Origin: Caulobacter zeae
GTDB lineage: Bacteria > Pseudomonadota > Alphaproteobacteria > Caulobacterales > Caulobacteraceae
Assembly (NCBI RefSeq): GCF_002858925.1
Contig: NZ_PJRS01000001.1
Span: 62,001 to 126,000 of the forward strand
Direction of reading: 5' to 3'
DNA: 64,000 nucleotides
How positions within the stretch are numbered: the stretch's first letter is position 1; the number at the start of each line of letters is the position of its first letter. Shown one piece after another: positions 26,101-34,254 of the stretch. A model generated the notes under the pieces. That model searched no databases and was not told where the DNA came from. It saw only the letters and a program-made list of their open reading frames with translations. A program made the translations under genes and the position numbers.

Positions 26101-27774
26101 GTCGGACGGCGCGCCGACGATCTTGTCGACGCCGTCGCCGCCGAAATAGGTCTCGCCCCGGCCGTCGCCCAAGCGCGCGTCCATCTGGTAGCGGAAGCTG
26201 TTGGAAATCTGCGCCATGTAGACCGGGACCGGCGCCGAACCGGGCGCCAGGATCAGGTCGTCGCCCGAGATCCAGGCATTGGCGACGATGATCTTGCCGG
26301 CGAAATTGCCCTGGCCGTCGCCGCCGAACAGGATCGTCGTGCCGGCCGGCCCGCCGCCGCGGTTGGCGTTGTCGTTGTGGATGATCCGGACCTCGCCGGA
26401 CACCATCGACAGGTCGACCTTGTCCACGCCGTGGACGAAGTCGGTGATGGTGTCGGGCCGGGCGAAGGTCGAGTCCTGCGCGGACTCGAACACGAACCGG
26501 TCCTCGCCGTCGCCGCCGCTCAGGGTGTTGGCGACCGGCAGTCCCTGAAAGGTTCCGACACCCGGGCCGCCGATGATCACGTCGTCGCCGGCCCCGCCGC
26601 TGATATTCATCACCCCGCCGCCGCCGCGGATCACGTCGTTGTACTGTGAGCCGACCACGACTTCGAAGTTGCTGAGCGTGTCGACGCCCGCGCCGCCGGT
26701 GTCCTGCGCCACGCCCACCAGGCTCATGTCCAGTGTCACGCCAGCGCTCGCGCTGCTGTAGTCCAGGGTGTCCCAGCCGCTGCCGCCGTCGAGCACGTCG
26801 TCGCCGGCTCCGCCGCTGATCCAGTCGCCGTTGTTGCCGCCGGTGATCCGATCATTTCCGGCCCCGCCGCTGATCTGGAACACCGCATTGCCGACGCCGA
26901 CGATCCGGTAGTCGCCCGCGCCGGTGGTGATCACCACCGTAGCGTCGCTCGCATTGACGGTCAGGTTCTCGACGCTGGTGAACTGATAGTTGGCGCCCGC
27001 CCGGTCCAGGAAGATCTGGCGGACGTCGTAGTTCAGACCCTGCCCCACGAAGGTGATCGAGGCGCTGTCGTTACCCGCGCCGCCATCGAAGCTCTGTCCG
27101 ATGAGATTGCCGCTGACGACGAAGCTGTCGTTCCCCGCGCCGCCGAAGGCCTGCACGTTGGAGATCGAGCTGATGATCACGTCGTCGCCGTCGTCGCCGT
27201 AGACCTGAGTACGAGCCGAGAGGTCGTAGCCGAAGGTCAGGCCCGGATTCCTCACCACCTCGATCGTGTCCGCCCCGGCGCCGCCGCGAACCGTCAGCGC
27301 GCCCTGCAGGACCCGGATCGTGTCGTCGCCACCGCCGCCGTCGAAGGTTCCGAGGCCGTTGGCGAGCGAGGCCGAGAACTGCAGCACGTCCGCCCCGGCG
27401 GATCCCGTGAAGCCGGTGATCCCGGCCATCAGGCTGGTCGGATTGGTCGACAGGCCCGCCATGTCGAAGTTGAGACCGCCAAGCGTGAAGGCGGCGTTGG
27501 CGCTGTTCGGCGCGAACCCCTGGACGGAGGCCGTGTAGCCGCTGGGCGCGCCGCCACCTGCGGGATGAATGTAGTTGAACCCCGAGGTGAAGACGAAGAT
27601 CCAGCCGGCATAGGCCGTGCCGGCCGCGCCCACCACGGTCCAGGTGGTGCTTGTCTGCCCTGTCTGGGTCCAACGACCGGTGGAGAAGACCACGGTCCAG
27701 TCGTTCACCGGGTCCGAAACGCCGTTCACGGGGGCGACGTAAGAGAAGGATTGTCCGTAGGAGAGTTGCGGCAT
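23200..27774 (-). CDS. RTX calcium-binding and FG-GAP repeat protein, probable type I secretion substrate
   Basis: A 1,524-residue protein, no Sec signal. Residues 1-125 form an N-terminal domain I do not recognise. Residues about 125-935 hold many RTX nonapeptides (GGAGNDRI, GGAGDDVLDGGSGWD, GGAGADFLSGGLGADDF) mixed with four serralysin-like blocks built round DFxxGVDKxDL. From about 935 to the end come 12 FG-GAP/VCBS repeats of about 48 residues (DFNGDGxxDILWRNxxTG). RTX proteins are exported by type I systems and fold when they bind Ca2+ outside. No ABC transporter or membrane-fusion gene is adjacent. GGAG lies before ATG 27774. It could be an adhesin, surface layer accessory or matrix protein; no enzyme domain is seen. 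Confidence 0.88.
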   Translation of the reverse strand: MPQLSYGQSFSYVAPVNGVSDPVNDWTVVFSTGRWTQTGQTSTTWTVVGAAGTAYAGWIFVFTSGFNYIHPAGGGAPSGYTASVQGFAPNSANAAFTLGGLNFDMAGLSTNPTSLMAGITGFTGSAGADVLQFSASLANGLGTFDGGGGDDTIRVLQGALTVRGGAGADTIEVVRNPGLTFGYDLSARTQVYGDDGDDVIISSISNVQAFGGAGNDSFVVSGNLIGQSFDGGAGNDSASITFVGQGLNYDVRQIFLDRAGANYQFTSVENLTVNASDATVVITTGAGDYRIVGVGNAVFQISGGAGNDRITGGNNGDWISGGAGDDVLDGGSGWDTLDYSSASAGVTLDMSLVGVAQDTGGAGVDTLSNFEVVVGSQYNDVIRGGGGVMNISGGAGDDVIIGGPGVGTFQGLPVANTLSGGDGEDRFVFESAQDSTFARPDTITDFVHGVDKVDLSMVSGEVRIIHNDNANRGGGPAGTTILFGGDGQGNFAGKIIVANAWISGDDLILAPGSAPVPVYMAQISNSFRYQMDARLGDGRGETYFGGDGVDKIVGAPSDSALTNIIGGGGGADLLYAGVGSKNLFLVNALESSFDAPDTVFDFQVGVDKIGIGANVAYEIQVQGNGDSLLLFEADGLGGYRGAVLVKGVTLTAANVDTSAIASQSQTVSGSWGVHVVGGYGADRIASSNPDQIEYLEGGAGAANTFAVNNAAHSSSTRSDYVIDFRPGVDKLDLGAVAGSRVLIEVQEDGDSYVWFAPDARGVFQGRLIVRNAVVQGSDLITPATTQLIVQGGAAGDVLTGGARADLIYGGAGDDVITGGAGADFLSGGLGADDFVFRNPSEGGDVISDFRGGVDRIVLDAKGFGVQAGDLSQAGVVFAAEAPGAHAPTLIYKSSDGTLWWDADGSGAGAAVLLANIGTYGVKVLAQETLPSRTTSAGGATALGTAWSVSAPGDFDGDGTKDILFADNTGATQIWTQQRGQWSGTLVPGSHGAGWSVAAVADFNGDGDSDILWRNNATGQADVWLLKNGSWIGGFAPNSPGATWQVVGTGDFNGDGSTDILWRDSATGALNGQIYRQGVQVSTFDGGARSTDWMVKSLTDFNKDGKADILWVNAATNTLEIATQTATGFNVTLRVNLPGTLVGVTDMTGDGVSDLVFLNAANTIEIYAITNGGTVNSFGKTGAHVAGWSVAGVADYTGDGYGDVLWRNDATGAFDLWELTGVQWRGSSDPSQHTANWSYAGAGDFNGDGFNDLLWLDSATGRSEAWLMQNGQVIGTVSPGNHGGTIAAVGDFNGDGFDDLLWKNADGSLDGWLLNYSYYKAGFSPGGPGAAWTLENYGDFNADGTTDLLYRDRATGQTMAWLVENGKAAGSFVLGVHNTDYGVQAVGDFNGDGSSDIFWRNPTTGQVDVWLLKDGIWAGSVQPGFYNTQWVFAGVGDFNGDGTDDVLWRNTQTGQNDIWLLNNGGWAGSVDPGAMGAAWSVSAVQDVNHDGIADIIWRNASTGATTEWLMGSHGGHLLGSDILFG

Positions 27775-27950
27775 GACACTCCGTTTCGCGTCCGCAAGGA
27801 ACGCAGCACTCTACATTTATCAACCTTGAGTGATGCGTAACATCGCCGCACGCGCGCGTCATCGCCCGATGGCCCCGGGTTCAGGGCGTCGGCGTGTTTT
27901 TATTTCGAGTTGAAACGAGCAACACAACTCACGCGATTATGCGCGTGAGT

Positions 27951-29618
27951 TCACCCCCTCGCCTTTACGGGAGCGGCGCCGTCGACATAGGCCTCGTTGA
28001 GATAGACCTCGGCTTCCTGCGGCGACAGGGCCGGCGCGTAGCCGAAGCCCTGGCCGTAGTCGCAGCCGAGCTTCTGCAGGGCGCTGGCCATCTCGGCGTT
28101 CTCGACGCCCTCGGCGACCACCTCGAGATCCAGGTCCTGGCCTAGCTTGACCACCGACCGGACGATCTTGGCCGAGCCGGCGTTGCCGCCCATCGTCCGC
28201 ACGAAGTAGCGATCGATCTTCAGCGTGTCGAACGGCAGGCGCGTCAGGTACGACAGCGACGAGAAGCCGGTGCCGAAGTCGTCGAGCGCCAGGCCCGCGC
28301 CCGCTTCGCGCAGGGCCTTCAGGATCACCGCGGCCCGCTCGGGATCGCGCATGATGTCGCTTTCGGTGACTTCCAGCTTCAGCGCGCCGCGCGGCAGGCC
28401 GTTCTCGGCCAGCACCTGGGCCACGTCGTGCACCAGGCCCGGGCGGTCGATCTCGCCGGTCGACAGGTTGACGCTGACGGTCAGGGCGCCGACGGCCGGG
28501 TGGCTGCGGCGCCAGGCGGCCAGCTGCTTGCCGGCGCTGCGCATCATGTGCTCGCCGAGCTCGGCCATCAGGCCCATCTCTTCGATCAACGGCAGGAATT
28601 CGTCGGGCGGCAGCAGGCCGCGGCGCGGATGGATCCAGCGCGCCAGGGCCTCGAAGCCCGACAGGGCGCCGGTCGACAACCGCACGACCGGCTGGAAATA
28701 GGGGATGATCTCGCCACGGCCGATGGCGCCGCGCAGGTCGGCTTCCAGCGCCAGGCGCGACAGGCCGTCGGTCTCCATCGAGCGGCCGTAGGCGGCGGCC
28801 GAACCGCGCCCGTTGGCGGCGGCGGCCTCGACGGCCAGCTCGGCGCGGCGGACCAGCTCGGCGGCCTCCGGCGCGTCCTCGCCGCCCTCGGCCGAGACGG
28901 CGCCGATGGTCAGGGTCGGGTGTATGTCGAAGCCGGCGATGCGCAGGGGCTGCTCAAGCGCGGTGCGCAGCAGCTCGGCGGGCTCGTAGCCCTTGGGTTC
29001 GCACAACACGGCGAACTCGTCCTCGCCGACGCGGCCAAGGATCGAGCCTTCGGGGAAGGCGGCGGCCAGGCGCGAGCCCAGGGCGGCCAGGACGAGGTCG
29101 GCGCGCTCGTGGCCCAGGGCCTCGTTCAGGCGGCGCAGGCGGTCCAGGTCGGCCACGACCAGCTCATGCACGCCGTCATGGGTCAGGCGCTCGCGGGCGC
29201 GGGCGATGAAGCTGCGGCGGTCCAGCAAGCCGGTCAGCTCGTCCTTGCCCGAGGCGGCGAATTTCACTTCCGGGGCGATGACGCCGGCCGCGCGCACGCC
29301 CTCCTCCAGCCACACGCCCCGCCAGATGCAGACGCCGCCGCTGCGCATCCGCAGGCGCACGACGATCTCGGCCCCGGCCTCGCGCACCCGCAGCAGTTCC
29401 TCGGCCTGGGCGCGGTCCTGCGGCAGGGCCAAGGCGCGGAAGGCGGCGGACGAGCATTCGGGGGCCAGCGGCGACAGGCCAAGGGCCCGGGCCGCGCCGT
29501 TGATGCGCAGGCGATCGGCTTCGGGTTCCCAGTGCCACAGCGCGACCTCGGCGGCGCCCAACGCTTCCAGCGTGGTCGTCGCGTCCCAGATGCGTCGCTC
29601 GGCTACCTTGAATGACAT
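27951..29618 (-). CDS. pdeA: c-di-GMP phosphodiesterase with degenerate GGDEF (GEDEF) and EAL domains
   Basis: A 555-residue protein. A PAS-like region (about 10-120) is followed by a GGDEF domain whose signature reads GEDEF near residues 198-202, so it should not make c-di-GMP. The EAL domain has the full active set: GFEALARW near 321, VSVNLSTGEI, KLEVTESDIM, ALDDFGTGFSSLSYL, LKIDRYFV and VAEGVEN. This matches Caulobacter PdeA (CC3396), where GTP binding to GEDEF activates the EAL phosphodiesterase and ClpXP removes the protein at the swarmer-to-stalked change. The chain ends in ARG, and the C-terminal residues are, from memory, needed for that proteolysis. ATG 29618 is chosen over GTG 29630 because GGGAACGG sits just before it. 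Confidence 0.88.
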   Translation of the reverse strand: MSFKVAERRIWDATTTLEALGAAEVALWHWEPEADRLRINGAARALGLSPLAPECSSAAFRALALPQDRAQAEELLRVREAGAEIVVRLRMRSGGVCIWRGVWLEEGVRAAGVIAPEVKFAASGKDELTGLLDRRSFIARARERLTHDGVHELVVADLDRLRRLNEALGHERADLVLAALGSRLAAAFPEGSILGRVGEDEFAVLCEPKGYEPAELLRTALEQPLRIAGFDIHPTLTIGAVSAEGGEDAPEAAELVRRAELAVEAAAANGRGSAAAYGRSMETDGLSRLALEADLRGAIGRGEIIPYFQPVVRLSTGALSGFEALARWIHPRRGLLPPDEFLPLIEEMGLMAELGEHMMRSAGKQLAAWRRSHPAVGALTVSVNLSTGEIDRPGLVHDVAQVLAENGLPRGALKLEVTESDIMRDPERAAVILKALREAGAGLALDDFGTGFSSLSYLTRLPFDTLKIDRYFVRTMGGNAGSAKIVRSVVKLGQDLDLEVVAEGVENAEMASALQKLGCDYGQGFGYAPALSPQEAEVYLNEAYVDGAAPVKARG

Positions 29619-29664
29619 GCCCGTTCCCACGCCGAAAAAGCCGGCGTCACAGCCCGGGCGGTCG

Positions 29665-30243
29665 CTATGACGGAGCGATCAACCCGAACAGACGATGATC
29701 TCGCCACTCGCCGTTAATTTTGAGATAAGCGCGGGCGTATCCCTCCTCGGAAAACCCGCAGCGCGACAACAGGTCCGCCGAGCGCGCGTTGTGCGGCATG
29801 CACGCCGCCTCCAGGCGGTGGAGGCCCAGCGGCCCGAAGGCGAAATCGATCACCGCCTTCACCGCCTCGGTCGTATAGCCCTGCCCCGCATGGGCCTGGC
29901 CGCTCCAATAGCCCAGCACCCCGGTCTGCGAGACGCCCCGGCGGATGTTGAACAGCCGCACCCCGCCGACGATGGCGTCGTCGTCCTTGCGAAACACGAA
30001 GAACGGAAAGGCCTCGCCGGCCTCCAGCTCGCGGGCGTAGGCGGCCAGCCGCTGGCGAAAGGCCGTGCGGGTCAGGTCATCGGCCGGCCAGCTGGGCTCC
30101 CAGGGCGTCAGGTAGCCGCGCGAAGCCGCCCGCAGCTGCGCCCACGGCTTGTGGTCGGCCAGGCGCGGCAGGCGCAGATAGACCCGCTCGGCGTCGATGC
30201 GGGGACCATGGTCGATGCGGAACAGGCGGAGGATGGCGGACAA
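29665..30243 (-). CDS. GNAT-family N-acetyltransferase, RimJ-like
   Basis: A 192-residue acetyltransferase. RVYLRLPRLADHKPWAQLR opens the RimJ/RimL pattern, GYWSGQAHAGQGYTTEAVKA near residue 125 is the acetyl-CoA site, and LHRLEAACMPHNARSADLLS with RCGFSEEGYARAYLKINGEW closes it. RimJ-like proteins acetylate N-termini of ribosomal or other proteins, or small molecules. No ATG fits; TTG 30243 is chosen because it leads into the domain and gives normal length, while the longer frame overlaps the M16 peptidase gene. Its ribosome site is weak. Confidence 0.82.
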   Translation of the reverse strand: MSAILRLFRIDHGPRIDAERVYLRLPRLADHKPWAQLRAASRGYLTPWEPSWPADDLTRTAFRQRLAAYARELEAGEAFPFFVFRKDDDAIVGGVRLFNIRRGVSQTGVLGYWSGQAHAGQGYTTEAVKAVIDFAFGPLGLHRLEAACMPHNARSADLLSRCGFSEEGYARAYLKINGEWRDHRLFGLIAPS

Positions 30244-30280
30244 GAAACGGCTCTTAGCGATATCCCGGCACCATCGCGGC

Positions 30281-31555
30281 TTATCGGCCGCCGAACAACG
30301 TCCGCCGGAAGATTTCCCCCGCCGAAAGCGCGGTCTTGGCGCCCAGCACGGCGGTGGCCGCCCGGGCGGGGTCCAGCATGCGCTTGCCAAGGCGGGTGAT
30401 GTCGTCCGCGGTGACCGCGTCGACCCCGGCCGCCAGCTCGGCGGGCGGGAACAGCTTGCCAAAGGTCAGGGCCTGGCCGGCGTTCTGTTCGGCGCGGGCC
30501 AGCGGCTGCTCGCGGGCCATGAACATGTGCGCCTTCAGCTGGGCCTTGCAGCGGGCCAGCTCGGCCGGCTCGATGCGCTCGACCAGGGCTAGCACCTGCT
30601 CGGCGCAGACCTTGGCGGTCTCGGCCGCGTCCTTGGCCGCGCAGCCGACATAGATGCCCAGGGCCCCGATGTCGGCATAGGTGTCGGCATAGGCGTCGAT
30701 ATTGTAGGCGAGGCCGCGCTTCTCGCGGGCCTCCTGGAACAGGCGCGACGACATGCCCCCGCCCAGGGCCTCGGCGAAGACGCGCAGGGCGAAGTAGTCG
30801 TCGTCGCGCGAACCGAACGCCGGCAGCATCAAGACAAGATGGGCCTGCTCCAGCTTGCGGGTCTCGGCGAAGCTGTCGCCTACGAACGGCGCCGGATCGG
30901 GGATGGCCGCGCCCGGCGTCGCCGGCAGGTCGCCGAAGGCCTGCTCCGCCAGGGCCAGGATCTCGGCCTCATCCACCGCGCCCGTGGCGCTGACCACCAG
31001 CCGATCGGCGGCGTAGAGGGCCGCGCGCCACTGCGCGAGCGCCTTGGGGGTGGCGGCCTCGACGCTGTCGACCGTGCCCAGGATCGGCCGGCCGACAGGA
31101 TGGTCGCCCCAGGCGCCCTTTTGCAAGAGGTCGAAGACGTAGTCGTCGGGGGCGTCGGCGGCCTCGGCGATCTCCTGGGCCACCACCTGCTTCTCGCGGG
31201 CCAGGTCGCCGGCGTCCAGCGTGGGACGGCGCACCAGGTCGGCGATCACCGCCATGGCCAGGCCCGCCCCGCCCTTCAGGGCCCGCACCTGGAAGCTGGT
31301 GCGCTCATAGCCGGTGGCGGCGTTGATCGAACCGCCCTCGGTCTCGATCACCTCGACGATGTCGCGCGCGCTGCGCCCGCCCGCGCCCTTGAACACCATG
31401 TGCTCGAGCAGGTGCGACCAGCCCGACCGCGCCGGATCCTCGTAGCCCGCGCCGCGTCCGGCGACGACGGTGAGGGCCAGGGTCTCGAGGCCAGGCATCG
31501 GATCGCAGACGACGCGGACGCCATTGGGAAGGGTATGGAGGGTCGGAAGGCTCAT
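30281..31555 (-). CDS. M16 family zinc peptidase (processing-peptidase-like)
   Basis: A 424-residue peptidase with the inverted zinc motif HLLEH near residue 47 (SGWSHLLEHMVFKG), the following Glu region IEVIETEGGSINAATGYERT-like around residues 65-85, and the C-terminal domain segment GGGMSSRLFQEAREKRGLAY near 267. This is the single-chain bacterial relative of mitochondrial processing peptidase. It has no signal peptide, so it is likely cytoplasmic or weakly associated. The gene lies downstream of thrC with a family A repeat between them, an arrangement common in alphaproteobacteria. Confidence 0.92.
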   Translation of the reverse strand: MSLPTLHTLPNGVRVVCDPMPGLETLALTVVAGRGAGYEDPARSGWSHLLEHMVFKGAGGRSARDIVEVIETEGGSINAATGYERTSFQVRALKGGAGLAMAVIADLVRRPTLDAGDLAREKQVVAQEIAEAADAPDDYVFDLLQKGAWGDHPVGRPILGTVDSVEAATPKALAQWRAALYAADRLVVSATGAVDEAEILALAEQAFGDLPATPGAAIPDPAPFVGDSFAETRKLEQAHLVLMLPAFGSRDDDYFALRVFAEALGGGMSSRLFQEAREKRGLAYNIDAYADTYADIGALGIYVGCAAKDAAETAKVCAEQVLALVERIEPAELARCKAQLKAHMFMAREQPLARAEQNAGQALTFGKLFPPAELAAGVDAVTADDITRLGKRMLDPARAATAVLGAKTALSAGEIFRRTLFGGR

Positions 31556-31600
31556 TTCCCTCCGTGTAGCCGCCTAAGCGCGTAAAGGCCACAGATCGAG

Positions 31601-31732
31601 GAACCTCCCCCTGTGGGGGAGGCGGCCGAAGGCCGGAGGGGGGCCGGTTTCAGCTTCCAGCGCGTTGGCCGATTTCACGGCCGCTCCCCCCACCGATCGC
31701 TGGCGCGATCGCCTCCCCCAGAAGGGGAGGTT
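31601..31732. repeat. Intergenic palindromic repeat, family A
   Basis: GAACCTCCCCCTGTGGGGGA with GGCGGCCGAAGGCCGGAGGG at the left and CTCCCCCCACCGATCGCTGG with CGCCTCCCCCAGAAGGGGAG at the right. It fills the gap between thrC and the M16 peptidase gene. Confidence 0.85.
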
Positions 31733-31740
31733 CTCTCAAG

Positions 31741-33138
31741 TCACTTCCCCGCGAACGCCCGCACGTGGGCCTTCACGGCGGCCGAGTCAGCCGGCAGGCG
31801 GTCGAAACGCTCGGGCTTGGCCGACAGGTCAGGCGCGCCGCGCGGCACGCCCTGGACGACGCCGGTGGCGGCCAGCACGGCCTCGGGGAACTTGGCGGGG
31901 TGGGCGGTGGACAGCACCACGACCGGGATCGTGGGGTTCTCCAGGCGCAGGCGGGCCGCGGCGGCCAGGCCGACGGCGGTGTGCGGGTCGACCACCTCGC
32001 CGGTCTCGTTCAGCGTCGAGAGCATGGTCTTGGCCGTATCGGCCTCGCTGACCGAGGCGCCGGCGAACAGCTCGCGCATCATCGCGTGGGCGCTGGGCGG
32101 GATGTCGAGCGAGCCTGTGGTGGCGAAGCCCCGGAAAGCCCGCCCGGTCTCGACCCCGTCGCGGCGCACGGCCTCGAAATAGAGGCGCTCGAAGTTGGAA
32201 GCGACCTGGATGTCCATGGCCGGGCTCTGGGTGGCGGCCACCGCGCCGCGCGCGTAGCGGCCGTCCTCGAAGGCGCGGGCCAGGATGTCGTTGCTGTTGG
32301 TGGCGGCTACGACCTTGGCGATCGGCAGGCCCAGCTGCTTGGCGACGAAGGCGGCGTAGGCGTCGCCGAAATTGCCGGTCGGCACGACAAAGGCCACTTC
32401 GCGGGCCGGCGCGCCCAGGCTGACGGCGGCGGTGAAGTAGTAGACGCTCTGGGCCGCGATCCGGGCCCAGTTGATCGAGTTGACGCCCGACAGGTCCACC
32501 GCATGGCGGAACTGGTCGTCCTGGAAGGCCAGCTTGACGATGGCCTGGCAATCGTCGAACGAGCCCTGCACCGAAACGCACGACACGTTGGCGTCTTCCG
32601 CCGTGGTCATGAACCGGCGCTGGACCTCGCTGATCCGGCCCTCGGGGAAGAGCGCGACGATGCGGGCGTTGCTGCGGCCGCGGAAGGCCTCGACGGCCGC
32701 GCCGCCGGTGTCGCCCGAGGTGGCGCAGATGATGGTCATGGTCCGCGACTGGCGCGACAGCACGTAGTCGTAGAGCCGCCCCAGCAGTTGCATGGCCACG
32801 TCCTTGAAGGCCAGGGTCGGGCCGTGGAACAGCTCCAGCAGGTAGCGGTTGGCGGCCAGCTGCTTCAGCGGCGTCACCGCCGCGTGGGTGAAGCTGGCAT
32901 AGGCCTCGTCGCACATCTGGGCGAGATCGTCGGCCGGGATGTCGTCGCCGACGAACTTGCCCAGCACGGCGGCGGCGACCTGGGCGTAGGTCTTGCCGGC
33001 GAAGGCGGCGATCTCTTCGGACGTGAAGGCCGGCCAGGCCTCGGGCACATACAGGCCGCCGTCGGGGGCCAGGCCCGCCAGCACCGCGTCCAGGAAACCG
33101 ATCGAAGGGGACTCGCCCCGGGTCGAGACGTAACGCAT
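31741..33138 (-). CDS. thrC: Threonine synthase
   Basis: A 465-residue PLP enzyme that turns O-phosphohomoserine into threonine. The start MRYVSTRGESPSIGFLDAVL is typical of the long bacterial class. The PLP Lys is in HGPTLAFKDVAMQLLGRL near residue 115, ATSGDTGGAAVEAFRG near 145 binds phosphate, VVPTGNFGDAYAAFVAKQLG lies near 265. ATG 33138 shares its A with the SURF1 stop (TGATG), so the two are translationally coupled. Confidence 0.96.
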   Translation of the reverse strand: MRYVSTRGESPSIGFLDAVLAGLAPDGGLYVPEAWPAFTSEEIAAFAGKTYAQVAAAVLGKFVGDDIPADDLAQMCDEAYASFTHAAVTPLKQLAANRYLLELFHGPTLAFKDVAMQLLGRLYDYVLSRQSRTMTIICATSGDTGGAAVEAFRGRSNARIVALFPEGRISEVQRRFMTTAEDANVSCVSVQGSFDDCQAIVKLAFQDDQFRHAVDLSGVNSINWARIAAQSVYYFTAAVSLGAPAREVAFVVPTGNFGDAYAAFVAKQLGLPIAKVVAATNSNDILARAFEDGRYARGAVAATQSPAMDIQVASNFERLYFEAVRRDGVETGRAFRGFATTGSLDIPPSAHAMMRELFAGASVSEADTAKTMLSTLNETGEVVDPHTAVGLAAAARLRLENPTIPVVVLSTAHPAKFPEAVLAATGVVQGVPRGAPDLSAKPERFDRLPADSAAVKAHVRAFAGK

Positions 33139-33821
33139 CAGGGCCTCATCCTACGCCAGAGCATGGCGGCATAGATAAAGAGCAGGGTGACAGCAAGACC
33201 AAACCACGTAAGCGCGTATTCCAGGTGCCGATTGGAAATTTCTGCCGGCAGCGGCGCGGGGGTGACCCGCGGGAGGGCCGGGGTCGTGGCTTCGGCCATC
33301 AGGACGTACTTGGGCGACTTTCCAGCCTCGTCGGTGAGAAGACCTTCGCGCTCCTTGCCTCCAAGCTGATCGGTGGTGACCAGCACGCCGGTGACTCTGG
33401 AGGGATAGCCGAACACCCCATGACGATCAGGTTGGACCTGGCCGGTGAGGCCCTCGGCCACTCCAAGGTCGACAATGATCGGTCCATGGTCGGAGCCGCA
33501 TATGATTTGTGGGCGCCACACCATCTGACCATCGCGCACCCCGTAGACCAGGGGGAACGACGCGCCGGGCGCCACCGGTCGGCAGCCGGTCTCGACCCGG
33601 GTCCAGGCGACGTCCTCGCCCTTGTCGGCGCGGGTAAGCGCCTGAGCCAGCGGGATGGCCGGCACGGTCTTCAGCGTCTCGATCCGCGCCAGCAGGTCTT
33701 CCTTCCAGGCCAGGCGCTTCACCTGCCAGGTTCCCAGGCCGCAGAGGATGGCGAAGGCGATCAGGGTGGCGATCGTCAGGACGATCGGAAAGCGCGGCTT
33801 GGACTTCGCGGTCTCAGACAT
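33138..33821 (-). CDS. SURF1 family cytochrome oxidase assembly protein
   Basis: A 227-residue protein with a transmembrane helix at each end (about 10-28 and 200-222) and a periplasmic domain between. LCGLGTWQVKRLAWKEDLLA near residue 23 is the SURF1 family opening, and EISNRHLEYALTWFGLAVTL ends it. SURF1 helps place heme a in subunit I. It follows the oxidase genes and overlaps DUF983 upstream by 8 bases and thrC downstream by one base. Confidence 0.93.
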   Translation of the reverse strand: MSETAKSKPRFPIVLTIATLIAFAILCGLGTWQVKRLAWKEDLLARIETLKTVPAIPLAQALTRADKGEDVAWTRVETGCRPVAPGASFPLVYGVRDGQMVWRPQIICGSDHGPIIVDLGVAEGLTGQVQPDRHGVFGYPSRVTGVLVTTDQLGGKEREGLLTDEAGKSPKYVLMAEATTPALPRVTPAPLPAEISNRHLEYALTWFGLAVTLLFIYAAMLWRRMRP

Positions 33822-34176
33822 CGCCGCGCCCCGCTTGCGAGGCCTTGTTGGCGATCTGGGCGGCGACCATCAGGCCCTTGGCGGGCCGCATCAGCACCAG
33901 GCACGCCAGCAGGGTCAGCGGCAGCCAGACGACCAGCAGCAGCCATGCCGGCCAGTTCCAGGCGAACATCGAAAACAGCGCCCCGAAGGCGCACAGCGCG
34001 CCGGCGATCAGGATGACGAAGGTGGCCGCCCCGTCGCCGCTCTCGAGCTTGGAGAGATCGTAGCCACAGGCCTCGCAGCGCGGGGCCACCTTCAGGAAGC
34101 CCTCGAACAGGAAGCCCTCGCCACAGACGGGACAGCGCCCGGCGGCGCCGGCGGCGTAGGGGTTGGTCTTGGGCAT
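33814..34176 (-). CDS. DUF983 family membrane protein
   Basis: A 120-residue protein. The N-terminal part carries two CxxC pairs, GRCPVCGEG and PRCEACGYDLS, likely binding a metal; two transmembrane helices follow near residues 53-75 and 78-98. DUF983 genes are regularly found between ctaE and surf1 in alphaproteobacterial oxidase operons, so a role in oxidase assembly is inferred, not shown. The ctaE terminator lies just upstream of it. Confidence 0.88.
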   Translation of the reverse strand: MPKTNPYAAGAAGRCPVCGEGFLFEGFLKVAPRCEACGYDLSKLESGDGAATFVILIAGALCAFGALFSMFAWNWPAWLLLVVWLPLTLLACLVLMRPAKGLMVAAQIANKASQAGRGDV

Positions 34177-34202
34177 GGCGTTCCCTGCAAGACGCTGAAA
34201 CG

Positions 34203-34236
34203 AAAAAGGCCCGGAGCGCGATCGGCGCTCCGGGCC
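34203..34236 (-). terminator. Rho-independent terminator after ctaE
   Basis: GGCCCGGAGCGC pairs perfectly with GCGCTCCGGGCC over a 5-base loop (34208-34236). On the minus strand the stem is followed by five T. It separates the structural oxidase genes from DUF983-SURF1-thrC. Confidence 0.88.
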
Positions 34237-34254
34237 CTTCGATAGTCGGTGACC

